A stretch of DNA of 64,000 bases, taken from assembly GCA_958299035.1 (NCBI GenBank), contig CATQJL010000112.1:8532880-8596879 (forward strand), written 5' to 3'. Within the stretch, counting starts at the first letter, position 1. Each line of letters starts with the position of its first letter. Under the pieces are notes generated by a model. That model did no database searches, was not told where the DNA came from, and was given only the letters and a program-made list of their open reading frames with translations. Source of the stretch: Cylicocyclus nassatus. Lineage: Eukaryota > Nematoda > Chromadorea > Rhabditida > Strongylidae. Below are positions 13,485-35,796 of the stretch, in pieces. The position numbers and the translations under genes were made by a program.

Positions 13485-14259
13485 TTAACACATTGACGAC
13501 GATGCGGATCTCCGGTGGTCCACGCACTTTTTGCTGCCAGGGACGATGTGGACCACCGGTGGCACACACCTCTTTTGAAGTCATATTATTCTCACGTCTT
13601 TAGTATTTTTTCTGTGCCGATATGATCGGCACTTCTCAACCTCACTGTGTGTTGCCAGAGTACCGTTAAGGTCATGCATAAGCATGACCTGCTGTGATAT
13701 AGGTATCTTTATTGCCCAGATGTTGTCGAGTAACTTTGGAACGCGTCATGTCAGCATTCTACATCAGCACCCACGTGTGCGCTGATGTGTTCTAACATAC
13801 CTTAAAAGACACTATTTCGCCTTAGGCCCCGGACAGACTTCACGCGGTTTGATCGTCGCGACTCAATCGCCGACATTTCCATTCATTTTCATTTCACATT
13901 CAAAAATTTCGGGCTGGAAAAGTATCACAACCGAAATGAAAGTTGATCGGCATGGAATGATGTTGTGATAGTTGTCTCGTTGCGATTCAGTCGCGACGAT
14001 CAAATCGCGTGAAGTCTGTCCGGGCCTTAGGCTACACTGAAGCTTTGAACCACCAATACATTTCCCACATATCATATTCTTTCCAATTTTTTGCACTCTT
14101 AGGACCTGTCGGCTCCGTCGTTTAAGAAAATGCTCATAGCTGTTTACAAAACAACCTTTTTCGTAAATGACCGTAAAACCTCCCCACACCGAAAGCGATG
14201 TGCAAAATTGCGTCTTCCCACATCGCCGCCATGCAAAATTGAGCGTCTCAATGGGTTAA
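13485..14259. mobile_element. Possible piggyBac-type non-autonomous element
   Basis: TTAA at 13485-13488 and 14256-14259 bound ends TTAACACATTGACGACG and, inverted, TTAACCCATTGAGACGC. The left half contains several short perfect hairpins. A family B MITE is nested inside. The ends match over only about 14 positions, so this is tentative. Confidence 0.35.
13825..14026. mobile_element. PIF/Harbinger-like MITE family B, copy 1
   Basis: TTA duplications at 13822-13824 and 14027-14029 flank a 202-bp element with about 40-bp TIRs (GGCCCCGGACAGACTTCACG). Three-base TTA duplication plus GGSC-type ends fit PIF/Harbinger. It is nested inside a possible piggyBac-type element. Confidence 0.7.
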
Positions 14260-14679
14260 TGCACCATAATCAAGATCTTCCAATCTTAGTAAGAGTCCAA
14301 ATTTTATCTTTATCACATGTAAATCCGCTAGTTCCCAAACTTTTGGTTCTAACGAAGTAAGTAAGTTCCTTGTGAAGTTTAGAAAGGTGGCCTATGCGAT
14401 ACCGACTTTGAAATTTTGAATTTCAAAGCTCTGTACTTGCCAACTGCAGAGTAAGTTTAGTGTATTGAGAAATCATGGTTTTGATATCTGCTCGCTTTGG
14501 CACCGCATGGGTTGTAGAGCAAAGCTTTTTTTTTCACATAGTCATAGACTTTGAAAACAATTGCAATCAAAACCTCAGATGTAGCGCAAAAGGTTGCTTT
14601 ACGTGTCTGCTGCTCACGCTTGCTAGAAAAAAGAAATTGAAGATGTTGTATCTAGAGAATTTCGTAGATATCTAGGGCG

Positions 14680-14947
14680 CAGGGGCGGTAGGGGGGGGGG
14701 GGGAGGCGGCAAATTAGCCACGCACTCCGAAAAAATTCTGGGGTGCTTCTCAAAGATTTTGCGGGTCCCGGAAAAGAATTTTCTTACAAGGCTGATTTGG
14801 AAATCTTAAAAATTGTTTCAATTATTTACAGGAATGAACAAATAAGTTGCACATTTTTATAATCCATGTAAGTAAATTTCAAAAATTTCGCGACCCATTC
14901 TCGGGAGGGAGAGGGGCACCGCCTTCCCCATCCTTGGTCCGCCACTG
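14680..14947. mobile_element. hAT-like MITE
   Basis: It is 268 bp, starting CAGGGGCGGT and ending GGTCCGCCACTG (inverted: CAGTGGCGGACC). Flanking 8-mers CTAGGGCG and CTATGGCG match at 7 of 8 positions, consistent with a hAT 8-bp duplication. It includes a G-run of about 14 near 14690. Confidence 0.5.
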
Positions 14948-15242
14948 CTATGGCGGCAACATCACGTTGATTCAAGGACAAACGAGACCGTCAAAAAGAG
15001 AAAACAAACTGAATCAAATGGTGCTTGAAAAACCGTGAGTTTTGTAAGTTTTGATACCTATCAAAAACCAAAACTTTCGGGGCTATAACCCAATATTATC
15101 GTTCTGCAATTTGCTTGAAAAAACGTTCACAATTTTCGTCAAAGTGATGAACGGTGAAAGCAGAGTCAATCAGCGCGTCAAGCTACACCATGCATCAATT
15201 ATATGTTTCATAAAAAGTGACTTTTGTGATAAATAAATACTA

Positions 15243-15918
15243 CAGTGTGTTAAAGTAAGTACACACTTTTCAAACGTAGATATCTCTCTTCCCATTGTGT
15301 CTTTTTCCACCAATTGAGTATCAGTCTGTAGAGGAGGCTTTAATTTAGAGTTACAGTATGGAGAGAATCGCATATCGCTTTTCATTACTGTAGGATTACC
15401 GTGGGAACTTCGACAAAGATTTCTGGCCATTGGAAGCCATATTCTGCTTTGGAACGAAACTAAACAAGCCAAAAACTCTTATACTATGGTAATGGAAACC
15501 GCTGATTTTAAATATGAAAGTTCCACTTTACTGTGATGCTTCTTTCCAAAGTTATCCCAGGTAAATCGTAATAAACGCATTCCCAGTACTTCTCAGAAAT
15601 GTGATTACATAGTCAAAAAAGCTGAAAACCTCCTAAAAAACTGTTGTAATGGAATCAGCGTGCACAAAAACCCTAGTACACGATTTTTTGGACTTTTTGA
15701 AAAAAAATTTGTCGGATGGCATATTTCACAATGGTTCCACATGCTGGAAATTTTTACCGTAATCCTACAGTAACGAAGGGCGATCGGTGATTCGTTCGAT
15801 ACTATAAATCTAAGCTGAAGCCCCCTTTACAGAATGGTACTTAAATGACAAGAAAAGACCCATTGGGAAGAGAGATATTGACGATTGAAAAGTGTGTACT
15901 TACTTTTGGGACACCCTT
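15243..15918. mobile_element. CAGGGTGTCCC foldback element, copy 1 (diverged)
   Basis: It shares the arm segments CATTACTGTAGGATTACCGT and TAAATCTAAGCTGAAGCC with copies 2 and 3. The right end is GGGACACCCTT; the left end is eroded (CAGTGTGTTAAAG). No coding capacity. Confidence 0.65.
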
Positions 15919-17599
15919 TATAATGTTTTATTCGAAGACGATTTGAGTGCACGTGTGTCGAGAATATTGCATAGTAACACTTTACAAAAAATATTTCATA
16001 CTAGGTCCTTCCAGAAGTTCTATCCAATTTCCAGTTTCTTTGTCAAAGTACTGTAACAGTTATGTGATTATTGCAAAATTAGAAAACTACGTGGAAGTGC
16101 TCGTCTTGTCCTTTCCGGTGCTTATTGATACTTGAAGAAACACTCCCCAAATATGTTAATTCAAGCCCCGAACCAAGTTGCCAAAATGCAGTCGTGCTCA
16201 AGAAGATGGTCATGAAGGGAGAGTTCATAGAATGTGTCCAAAATGGGTAGTGAGGTGGAATGGGTATGCGCATAACACTTCTACCTCACATAAAAATTAG
16301 CTTATCTAGATCCGGCTACAAAAGTAGTGATTTTCTTAGCTTTTCTAGTGACATATTCGATCAATATTGGATATATGTTAGAGTAAGCAAGAGCACGCAG
16401 GTACCATCGACTAAATAGCTTTTTTTTCAGCCGCAGCGTGTAAGAAAAAACTGAATCTTAGAAATGAGACCAGCTTGCCACTCCAAGGAGAAGAAAAACG
16501 ATTATCATTGGATTCAGCACATTTATCTGACAAAGCTGAACAAAAAGCAACTGTGGGTATCCTCGCGTCCGCGGGGAGGGATTTTAGTTAGTATAGACCA
16601 CGCTTAAAATTGTGACGATGAGTTCGACTGCGGTCTTTGGCGCACACAGCAGCATCACCCATAAAAACAGGTATCACCTCAACGCTCAGCTCGGTCACTT
16701 CCAGTGTCTGAATACCTAAAGTATATAAGCACAAAAACCATTGAGAAGAGGTAGAAGCCAAAAAATGCGATTGCTCGAAGTGCGTGGGCATCGCGCGCGG
16801 TGGCGCCATCGTCATGATTTTTCGAGTGCCCTATACTTTAATTTGGGAGACAAGACGCACCATTTTTTCCCAAGTTTTACCACACCAAAAATTTCTCAGA
16901 CAGGTCTATACAGTGCTGTGCACTATCTAAGAGAGGCATGTGACATAGCAGTCGTTTCGCGAAACATAGCAAAGACAGCGGAGCTGCTCACAATGTAAAA
17001 AGCAAAAGCCGCGCCTTTTACTTGTGAAATTAAGATAATCGCGGGCATTCGATAGCTCAGCTCTTTATGCAAGATAATTAGCTAGGGGAGCATTAGAAGA
17101 GAATTTATGCACCCCGACCAACACTCGTGAAGAGAATTGACTTTTGCATGGAAAGGTAAGGAGTATGTGATTTGCTATGTGAATGAACTTGAACAGTGCG
17201 AATCGGAGACAGTACGCGTAGCTTAATTAGATTGCACTGGTTCACTAAAAAATGGGAATCACTTATATCTCGCCATGCGACACGCATGGATCTTTGGTTT
17301 ACAATACATTCAAAGAAGGACAGGCAAAATAAGATCACAAATGGGAAAACGAAGAAGTTTGGAAGAGGCAAGTACGTAAAGGACCAAGTGAGAAAATCTT
17401 GAACATTGCTGTAAGAAGAGCTCCTTTGCCTTTATGACCGCCCAGAAATTGTATAGTAAGAGATGTCGCTCGTAGAACTTCGCAATAAAATCGAACAACC
17501 GCAATGAAACGACGGGTCCGCCATTTCTCTATTCTTTCAACAGGCTTGAAAAGACCAAAGTTAGATGAAGATACTGGCGAAAAAAGTGTTCCTCCGAGC
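15919..17599. other. No gene recognised
   Basis: Mixed AT-rich sequence with a GC-richer patch at 16570-16860. A 75-codon minus frame there (16588-16815) contains an AG acceptor-like site but no recognisable motif. Confidence 0.5.
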
Positions 17600-17747
17600 C
17601 ATACCTTCGATAGTCTAGAGACAGGGCGTCAAAAGTGAAGGTTGTTTGAACATCTGACTCATAAATAGTGAAGGTTGTTTAAAGAAGATCAGAGAAAAGA
17701 AAATGACGTAAAATAGATATAAAAAGCAAAAGAAACCGTTGTAAACC

Positions 17748-17881
17748 GGGTAGAGGTACGAACGCCTCAATTAGGCGCCGCTTCTGCGGGCTGCTGGTCC
17801 TTTCGTCTTACTGTTGTACATCGTGTTGGGACCAGTAGTCCGCGGAGGCGGTGCCAAATTGAGGCGTTCATTCCTCCACCC
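17748..17881. mobile_element. 134-bp MITE with 9-bp target duplication (Mutator-like)
   Basis: It is absent from the matching place in the other palindrome arm, so the boundaries are clear. It is flanked by TTGTAAACC at 17739-17747 and 17882-17890. Terminal repeats are GGGTAGAGGTACGAACGCCT and, inverted, GGGTGGAGGAATGAACGCCT. A 9-bp duplication is typical of Mutator-like elements. It has no coding capacity. Confidence 0.8.
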
Positions 17882-19489
17882 TTGTAAACCAGATAAAAAC
17901 GCTGCAATAAGGTTTGAAATCTTCTATTTGGCGGCTTTCCAGAGTGCAAGTTTTCGCTCTAGGAGCAGCAATTCGCAACACGGGGTTTTGATTTTTGTTG
18001 CGTCCTTTAAATTTTTACCCCGCATTGAGTTCCTGTTTCCTGGGACGTTGTCCGCATTGTTGCGCTTATTGTTCTGAGCAACATTCGCCCAAGCCGGAAA
18101 AAAATCGCTGCGAAGGCACTGAAACAGAACAAGTAAAGAAAAACGCACTTTTTACGATTTTTCGCGAAAAATTGCACCATAATCGGAGAGGTAAGGGCTG
18201 GGTGGTTGTCTGCATTATGAACAGAAGCAAGATCTATAGAATGCACGAAAAAACCGCGTGAAAGGAGTCAAACTAGGAGAAGAACAAGATTTTCGAAAGC
18301 AAGGTTTTTACCGGATTTCTCGATCAAATCAAAAAATGTGGTTCTGGGACGTCGTCAGCGTGGAAATAGAGATCAAGAGCTTCAAAATGATACATACCTT
18401 GCTAAATTTGGGTTCGAAACAGCGAAGAAAAGGGTACCAAAGCCAAATGCCCCGCGCCCCGCGTTTGGGGTAGCGAGGTAGCGAGCAGCGCGCGGAGACG
18501 CAGACGAGCAGCGGAGACAGATCAGGCCGACGGGGCATATGGCTCTAATCTAGATCTCCGCGGGGTCTCAACGAAACCCTGCAACATTTTATATTATCCT
18601 GATCGTCATGACACGACGAGGAGAACTGACAACGTTCCAAGCTTTGAAAATCACTCATTAACGAGATAGACCAGCGCATTCGTGTGCGGTTCTCTGCGCA
18701 AGAATTAAGCGCAGTTTCTCGTTTTCATTTACTCCAATAGCTTTCTTAAACTTCTGAAACTCTATTTTGGTCAAATGAGAGGTTAACCGAGAAATTTTGC
18801 TGAATTCTGACGAAAATTCCACATAAACCTTCTTTTTAACGTAAAAAAGGCTATGAAAACGCAATGTCGGTCTCGCTGGAATAAGCTAAGGATATTATCC
18901 CTATATTTGCTTCATTAACATACGTTCCGATATAGTCAGAATAACAACATCCAGGGCGAAGCCCCGGATGACTTCTGTTTTTTTCCAGGTGAAGGTTGTG
19001 ACCCCTCATAGCCCTCAAAGTGAAGGTTACCAGAGTACGTGGCTCTATGTATCGAGGGTATGCTCTGAGCAGTCTAGATAATCTAGAACGACAGCAGTTT
19101 GAAAATGTGACCACTGAATTTTTTTCATGCTCAGCATCTGTATGATAGGGTAACAGACAGGTTCATCTGTTGAAGTAAAATTTAGATGTTACTTAGGTGA
19201 ACGCTTTACCTAAAGCATCAAGCAACAGCCGGTACGTGATGTACTATGCCAAATAAGGGCTGAAAAGGGCTTTTTCGACTAGGAAGTAGAGTGCGTTCGG
19301 CGGGAGGCGTCGCGTTATGGAGCAAAGCTGCGCCGCATTTGCCTATGGTACATTCTGAGGGCGTCGCTTCTAATTGCAGTAGCGCAAGAGCTAGCGCTAC
19401 CGAGCGAATTTAGCCATTTTCCTCATCCTCCATAGATGAAGAGATCAAAATGGGAATGATAAACGCATTTCAACGGCGAATCAAATATA

Positions 19490-19938
19490 TTAGGTTGTCC
19501 CGAAAGTTTTGTCCGTCTTTTCAAACCACTATAAAACCACGCATAGCAAAGACCTACATGAGTTCAATCATGCATGCGATGCACCTTTCCTTCTCTTTCT
19601 CAAGAGACATTTTTAATCCATAATTTTGCATGCTTTTTTTGATAATTACCAAAATATCCCACCCGTCAATTTTATCTGCTCAAAGTTAGGCTGATTTTGA
19701 AAATTCCATTCCAAAGTTTCGGAAAGGGTTAAGTATGGATCAAATAGAGCAAATCTCAATTACAAGGATGATATTCTTAAAATCTCCTATCTGCTGTTTT
19801 TAGCTTCAAAAATTATTTCTTCAGATGCCTCGATTTTTAACATTGCGATAACTTGCAAGGACGGGGTAGATCAGAGAGCAAATATAGCTGTAAGGAAGAG
19901 GATAAAAATCTGTATCAAATGTTTTTGGGACAACCTAG
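19490..19938. mobile_element. Short mariner-like element in palindrome loop
   Basis: Ends are TTAGGTTGTCCCGAAAGT and, inverted, CTAGGTTGTCCCAAAAA, flanked by TA on both sides. At 449 bp it is non-autonomous. Its ends differ from the TTAGGTCGTTCCG type in the right arm, so it is a separate subfamily. Confidence 0.65.
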
Positions 19939-20642
19939 TAGAATATAAGGAAGAAGTGTCTGCAAAGCATACCCTCAATACATAGAGCCACGTACTCTGG
20001 TAACCTCCACTTTGAGGACTATGAGGGGACACAACCTTCACCTGAAAAAAAACAGAAGTCATCCGGGGCTTCGCCCTGGATGTTGTTATCCTGATTATAT
20101 CGGAACGTATGTTAATGAAGCAAATATAGGGAATAATATCCTTAGCTTATTCCAGCGAGACCGAATTTGCGTTTTCATAGCCTTTTTTACGTTAAAAGAA
20201 TGTTTCTGTGGAATTTTCGTCATCAGGGCAAAATTTCTCGGTTAACCTCTCATTTGACCAAAATAGAGTTTCAGAAGTTCAAGCAAGCTATTGGATTAAA
20301 TGAAAACGAGAAACTGCGCTTAATTCTTGCGCAGAGAATCGCGCACGAAAGCGCTGGTCTATCTCGCTGGTCGTTAATGAGTGATTTTCAAAGCTTGGAA
20401 CGTTGTCAGTTCTCCTCGTCGTGTCATGACGATCAGGATGATATAAAATGTTGCAGGGTTTCGTTGAGACCCCGCGGAGATCTAGATTAGAGCCATATGC
20501 CCTGTCGGCCTGATCTGTCTCCGCTGCTCGTCTGCGTCTCCGCGCGCTGCTCGCTACCTCGCTACCCCAAACGCGGGGCGCGGGGCATTTGGCTTTGGTA
20601 CCCTTTTCTTCGCTGTTTCGAACCCAAATTTAGCAAGATATA

Positions 20643-21661
20643 TTAGGTCGTTCCGAAAGTTCTTTCCGTTTTTTTAACATGTCATAAAAACACGTGGAAC
20701 CAAGAAAGGGAAACGCTTCAGCCACTGTCCGACGCAACTTTTCTTCCTCTTTTCAACTGTTATATCCCTGTGCCGCTCGCTCTTGTGGTCCGTGAGATAA
20801 TGGCCGAAATTTCAAACCCATGGTTTTTACCATGTCCAACTTTGGCAATTTTTCACTATCTTCTTTTTTGACTTTTGGAAAAGCTTTGATAGCAGTCGGA
20901 TAGAGTAAACAAAGTGCAATTATATGCAATTTTTCGGCATCTATAGCTAGCCTCAAAACATTTTTAGAATTATTTATCTGATGCTATCAAATTCCATTTT
21001 TGGGGATGCCAGAAGCCATAGAACATAAAACGGCGCACAACTAAGGTGTCATTCGATGCAGCTTTTTCTCGTCTTTCTGATGAGTGCTTTTTCTTTTTAG
21101 TTTGTGGGGGTCTTTGGCGATAAATTCCATAAATTTGATTTTGAACCCGCCTCATGATGTGCCCGTGAAATGCGAAATCTTATATTTCGCAGCGGTAAAC
21201 GCTCAGTTACTTTGTAAAGATAGTGTACAATCATAAACGACTTTTGAAATTTTCGAAAACCGAAGATTTCTTGACGTTCAGAGCGTTTGTGTGTTTTGTG
21301 ACTCTGAAAAAGTGAAGACTTCTGAAAAAGTTATCTCAAAAAATAATGAGAAGCCAGCTGAAATTGCCAAAAAATTGCATTGCATTGCACTTTGTTTACT
21401 CTATCCGACTGCTGTCAAAGCTTTTCCAAAAGTCCTAAAAGAAGATAGTGAAAAATTGCCAAACTTGGACATAATAAAAACCATAGGTCCGAGACTTCGG
21501 CCATTATCTCACTGACCACAAGAGCGAGCGGCACAGAAATATGATAGTTGAAAAGAGGAAGAAAAGCTGCGTCGGACAGTGCCTAAAGCGTTTCCCTTTC
21601 TTCGTTCCACGTGTTTTTATGATATGATGAAAAAACGGAAAGAACTTTCGGAACGACCTAA
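20643..21661. mobile_element. 1.02 kb mariner-type foldback element
   Basis: TIRs start TTAGGTCGTTCCGAAAGTTC and extend about 300 bp inward on each side. It is flanked by TA duplications (20641-20642, 21662-21663). The matching site in the left palindrome arm is empty (near 18395), proving insertion. Arms share a mirrored stretch at 20860-20940 and 21360-21440. No intact transposase frame; it needs a transposase in trans. Confidence 0.85.
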
Positions 21662-22810
21662 TATATCATTTTGAAGCTCTTGATCTCTATTTCCACGCTG
21701 ATGACGTCCCAGAACCACATTTTTTGATTTGATCGAGAAATCCGGTAAAAACCTTGCTTTCGAAAATCTTGTTCTTCTCCTAGTTTGACTCCTTTCACGC
21801 GGTTTTTTCGTGCATTCTATAGATCTTGCTTCTGTTCATAATGCAGACAACCACCCAGCCCTTACCTCTCCGATTATAATGGAATTTTTTGCGAAAAATC
21901 GTAAAAAGTGCGTTTTTCTTTACCTTGTTTTGTTTCAGTGCTTTCGCATCGATTTTTTTCCAGCTTGGGCGATTGTTGCTGAGAACAATAAGCGCAACAA
22001 TCCAGACAATGTCCCAGGAAAACGCATCAAGAATCAAAACCCCGTGTTGCGAATTGCTGCTCCTAGAGCGAAAACTTGCACTCTAAAAAGCCCCCAAATG
22101 GAAGATTTCAAACCTTATTGCAGCGTTTTTATCTGGTTTACAACGGTTTCTTTTGCTTTTTATATCTATTTTACGTCATTTTCTTTTCTCTGATCTTCTT
22201 CAAACAACCTGCACTATATATGACGTCAGATGTTCAAACAACCTTCACTTTTGGCGCCCTGTCTCTAGACTATCGAAGGTATGCTGCAAAGCAAGCCAAG
22301 AGAAAGTAAAAGGTCAGGAAGTTGATTTCTCTGGCGGAAAATTTCTATCTTTTTTCTCTACTAATTCTCGTGTCCACTTCTATTGAACTTTAACTCAAAT
22401 CCAGCATTGGATCATCCCAAATTCAGCTTTGATTCATCCCTAGAATTCATTTATTTTTTTTAGATTTTTCTAACAATAAGTTGCAGCCCATTCTTTTCTG
22501 TAGTGCACTTCATGAAGTCAATTTTTTATTATTATTTTTCTTAATTCTAAAAAAATTTATAAGGTGCCTTTTTACCTTTTCTCTCTTCCCCCCCCCCCTA
22601 GGCTCACATACCCCCTTCACCCTAGAAGGTCGGAAACAGCCGAGACCGCCTTCACCTGAGGAGAGCCCAGCTCTTATCGCACCTATGGCTCAGATAGTGC
22701 TTGTCAAGAAATTGCCAGTGCTTTTCAACTTTACTGCTTCTCACGCATAAGTGGACTTTCTTTTCGTAAGGCCTACTGCTTATTGTTGTTACATGCTATC
22801 AGAATCAGAA

Positions 22811-23029
22811 TCAGTGCGTCTCTTCCGCCCTTCCGCACAGTTTACAATTCCTTGTGTGATGCTCATGCAAGATGCACCCACCTTCAATTGTTCCGTCAAA
22901 GTTCTTGGCAATTTCAGTGCTCCATTCGTAGCGATAAATTTCATCTTTGGTTTTTCCAAAAGTAGTATAAAAACTCCATTGTAATGTCTGCTCCATGACG
23001 AAGGGGTCGCCAAAATAGGTCGAAAGCAC
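22811..23029 (-). pseudogene. Coding-like fragment in an inverted duplication
   Basis: The minus strand reads 72 protein-like codons including STYFGDPFVMEQ, FYTTFGKTKDEIYRYEWSTE and GGCILHEHHTRNCKLC, ending at a stop. It has no obvious ATG. A diverged inverted copy of its first part lies on the + strand at 23115-23172 (shared core CTTCGTCATGGAGCAGA), with GC-rich sequence between. This may be a decayed transposon gene or a duplicated exon. The family is not recognised. Confidence 0.3.
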
Positions 23030-23843
23030 GCAAGGAACTCTGGGGGTGCGTGCGGTCGCTCAGCGATCATCTCGCGAGCCCCATGGTTGACAATTGCCCG
23101 CGCGCTGCGTGCGCGTCAGCCTTGCATGTTTTCAATCTATTTGGGCGATCGCCTTCGTCATGGAGCAGATATTAGAACGTTGCATTTTGACCGATGCCTG
23201 GAGCATTCTGTCATTTCAGAAGATCAAAACAAAGCTATTGAGGAGATTTCAGGGGGTTCGGAATATGAATGAATAAGACTTTCCTCCACGGCTGAGAGTA
23301 GAACATTACTGCCAAAACGTCAGGCGCGGTAAAAACTTGTGATGAGCATGGGTTGTGTAGACTACAAAAGATAACACAAACTGTTTCACTCCAACTTTAT
23401 GTACACTCATACAAGAAAACTTAGAGTTACCGTATAATTTTAACACTGGAATTTTCTACCCAGCACTTGTTATGTAATACCTTAACATCCTGCGTTGAGA
23501 CATAATTAACAAACTGGTCAAGAGAGTCGGGAATTGCGTGAAAATCCATATAAATCTTCCGATAAAACGCCAATAAATTATATGAGTAACAATAAATATT
23601 CTAGTAAAACGCCATGGCATTCGAATGATATGAGAACTCTGAGGCTTGTGACTAAAGGTGAAATCTATCTTGCAATTGCAATAAATGTAAAGAATCACTT
23701 GACGGCAATTTTAACAATAAAAATCAGTCCTGGAAATGAAATCAGAGTAAAATGAGAGAAAAATCTGGGGAATAAATACAAAATTTGAAAGGCTTCTGAT
23801 TGCATTTGGCATGTGATCATAGAATAAAAGAGAAAAATGAAAA

Positions 23844-34657
<10,814 letters not shown>

Positions 34658-34715
34658 CTTAACAATAGAAATTGTCAGAATTTTCTATCACAAATTAGCA
34701 TAACCAATTTTTTAC

Positions 34716-34838
34716 AAATCCATTTTTCCAGGCATCGAGCATTTCACCAATTGAAAGTGTTCTGGGAATCCGTGACAACCACTTTACACAAAAATTCCTC
34801 GGTGGACTTCCAGTCACGTCGTCAAACTCAACACCACG
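34716..34838 (-). CDS. Possible alternative or upstream 5' exon of pmr-1
   Basis: An open stretch reads through VEFDDVTGSPPRNFCVKWL and then SRIPRTLSIGEMLDAWKNGF to a GTAAAA donor at 34715. Joining it over a 58-nt intron to the acceptor at 34658 keeps the pmr-1 frame (phase 0) and puts about 40 residues ahead of the conserved start. An in-frame ATG lies at 34742; a stop sits just upstream of about 34840, so the exon must begin near there or at that ATG. I do not recognise the peptide. SPCA pumps have variable cytosolic N-termini, so an isoform-specific leader is plausible but unproven. The foldback satellite at 34851 lies immediately upstream. Confidence 0.45.
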
Positions 34839-34850
34839 ATTTTACTCATA

Positions 34851-35166
34851 GGCTTTGACCATACATTATCAGTGTTACCCGTGTTACCAGAGTGACTACT
34901 TTAGTATTACTCGTGTTACCAGTGTTATTAGTTTTACCGCTTCTATTGCTGTTGAGTGGTGGAATGATTATACAGTCGTTCTAACAGTAAAACTAATAAC
35001 ACCGGTAACATGAGTAACACTAGTATGAGGAACACTCGTGTAATACGGGTAACACTGGTAACACTGGTAACACGAGTAACACGGGTAACAAGGGTAACCC
35101 CGGTACCAACGGTAACACAAATAACACTAGTAACACGGGTAACACTGGTAATGTATGGTGAAAGCC
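34851..35166. repeat. Foldback satellite of GTAACAC-type 9-mers
   Basis: The right half (about 34990-35150) is a tandem array of degenerate 9-mers (GTAACACNN, e.g. GGTAACACTGGTAACACG). The left half (34862-34945) is the same array inverted, with a unique spacer of about 40 bp. The outer 14 bp of each side (GGCTTTGACCATAC / GTATGGTGAAAGCC) are also inverted, so the whole 316 bp is one palindrome. It lies just upstream of the possible pmr-1 5' exon. Confidence 0.8.
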
Positions 35167-35796
35167 ATGGAACAATTTAACAAGCTTACAAGAAAAGGTG
35201 ACACGTATATTTGGAATCAGTTTGGAAAGCTGATTCCAATTAAGCTGTCCCTAGCTGCTGAGCATCATTTTTAGGCGATTTATGGTCTTTTTTCTGTGCA
35301 AAGTTTGCGTGATCATTGACTTGCTGATGTCGACGTCGAGGTGATTTTGAAGCGCATAACACTCCCTTCCAAAATCGAAAGACCTAATCTAATTCATTAT
35401 CCCAACACTTCGAGCAGATTCCCATCTACAGGCCGCTTACCCTATTTAAAGTATGTTAATTACTCACAAAAGCAGGCTTACACCTCGCTTTAGACTGACG
35501 CTCGGCAGCTAGAAACAGCATATTTGGAATCATCGTTCTAAGTGTGTGTCTCATCTCAAAAGGCTAATCTAAGTTGGTATTCCTTCCCTTATAAGGAACG
35601 AAAATGATGTTTGGGTGAAAATTCTACAAACCGAGGTAAATCGTTTGGCGCGGTTCAATCGATACATCTCTAGCGAAACTGAATTGAAAATAATTTGTGG
35701 AACTCATTCAAGCTCAAACTACTCATTCAAACCATTCATGCATTTTCTGTGGAAGCACACACTACTCCAACACTTCTCCGATTCAAGCTTTCAAAA

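Larger units (their letters stand above)
17600..22283. repeat. 4.7 kb imperfect palindrome (giant foldback)
   Basis: Left arm 17600-19064 and right arm 19967-22283 are inverted, diverged copies. Outer ends read CATACCTTCGATAGTCTAGA at 17600 and its reverse complement ending at 22283. Inner ends are ATCGAGGGTATGCT at 19051 and AGCATACCCTCAAT at 19967. Excluding later insertions the arms are about 1.32 and 1.30 kb, with a loop of about 0.9 kb. Identity looks around 90 percent by eye. The left arm carries a MITE (17748-17881), the right a mariner (20643-21661), the loop a short mariner (19490-19938). No target duplication at the outer ends and no transposase were seen. It could be a foldback transposon or a head-to-head duplication. 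Confidence 0.85.
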
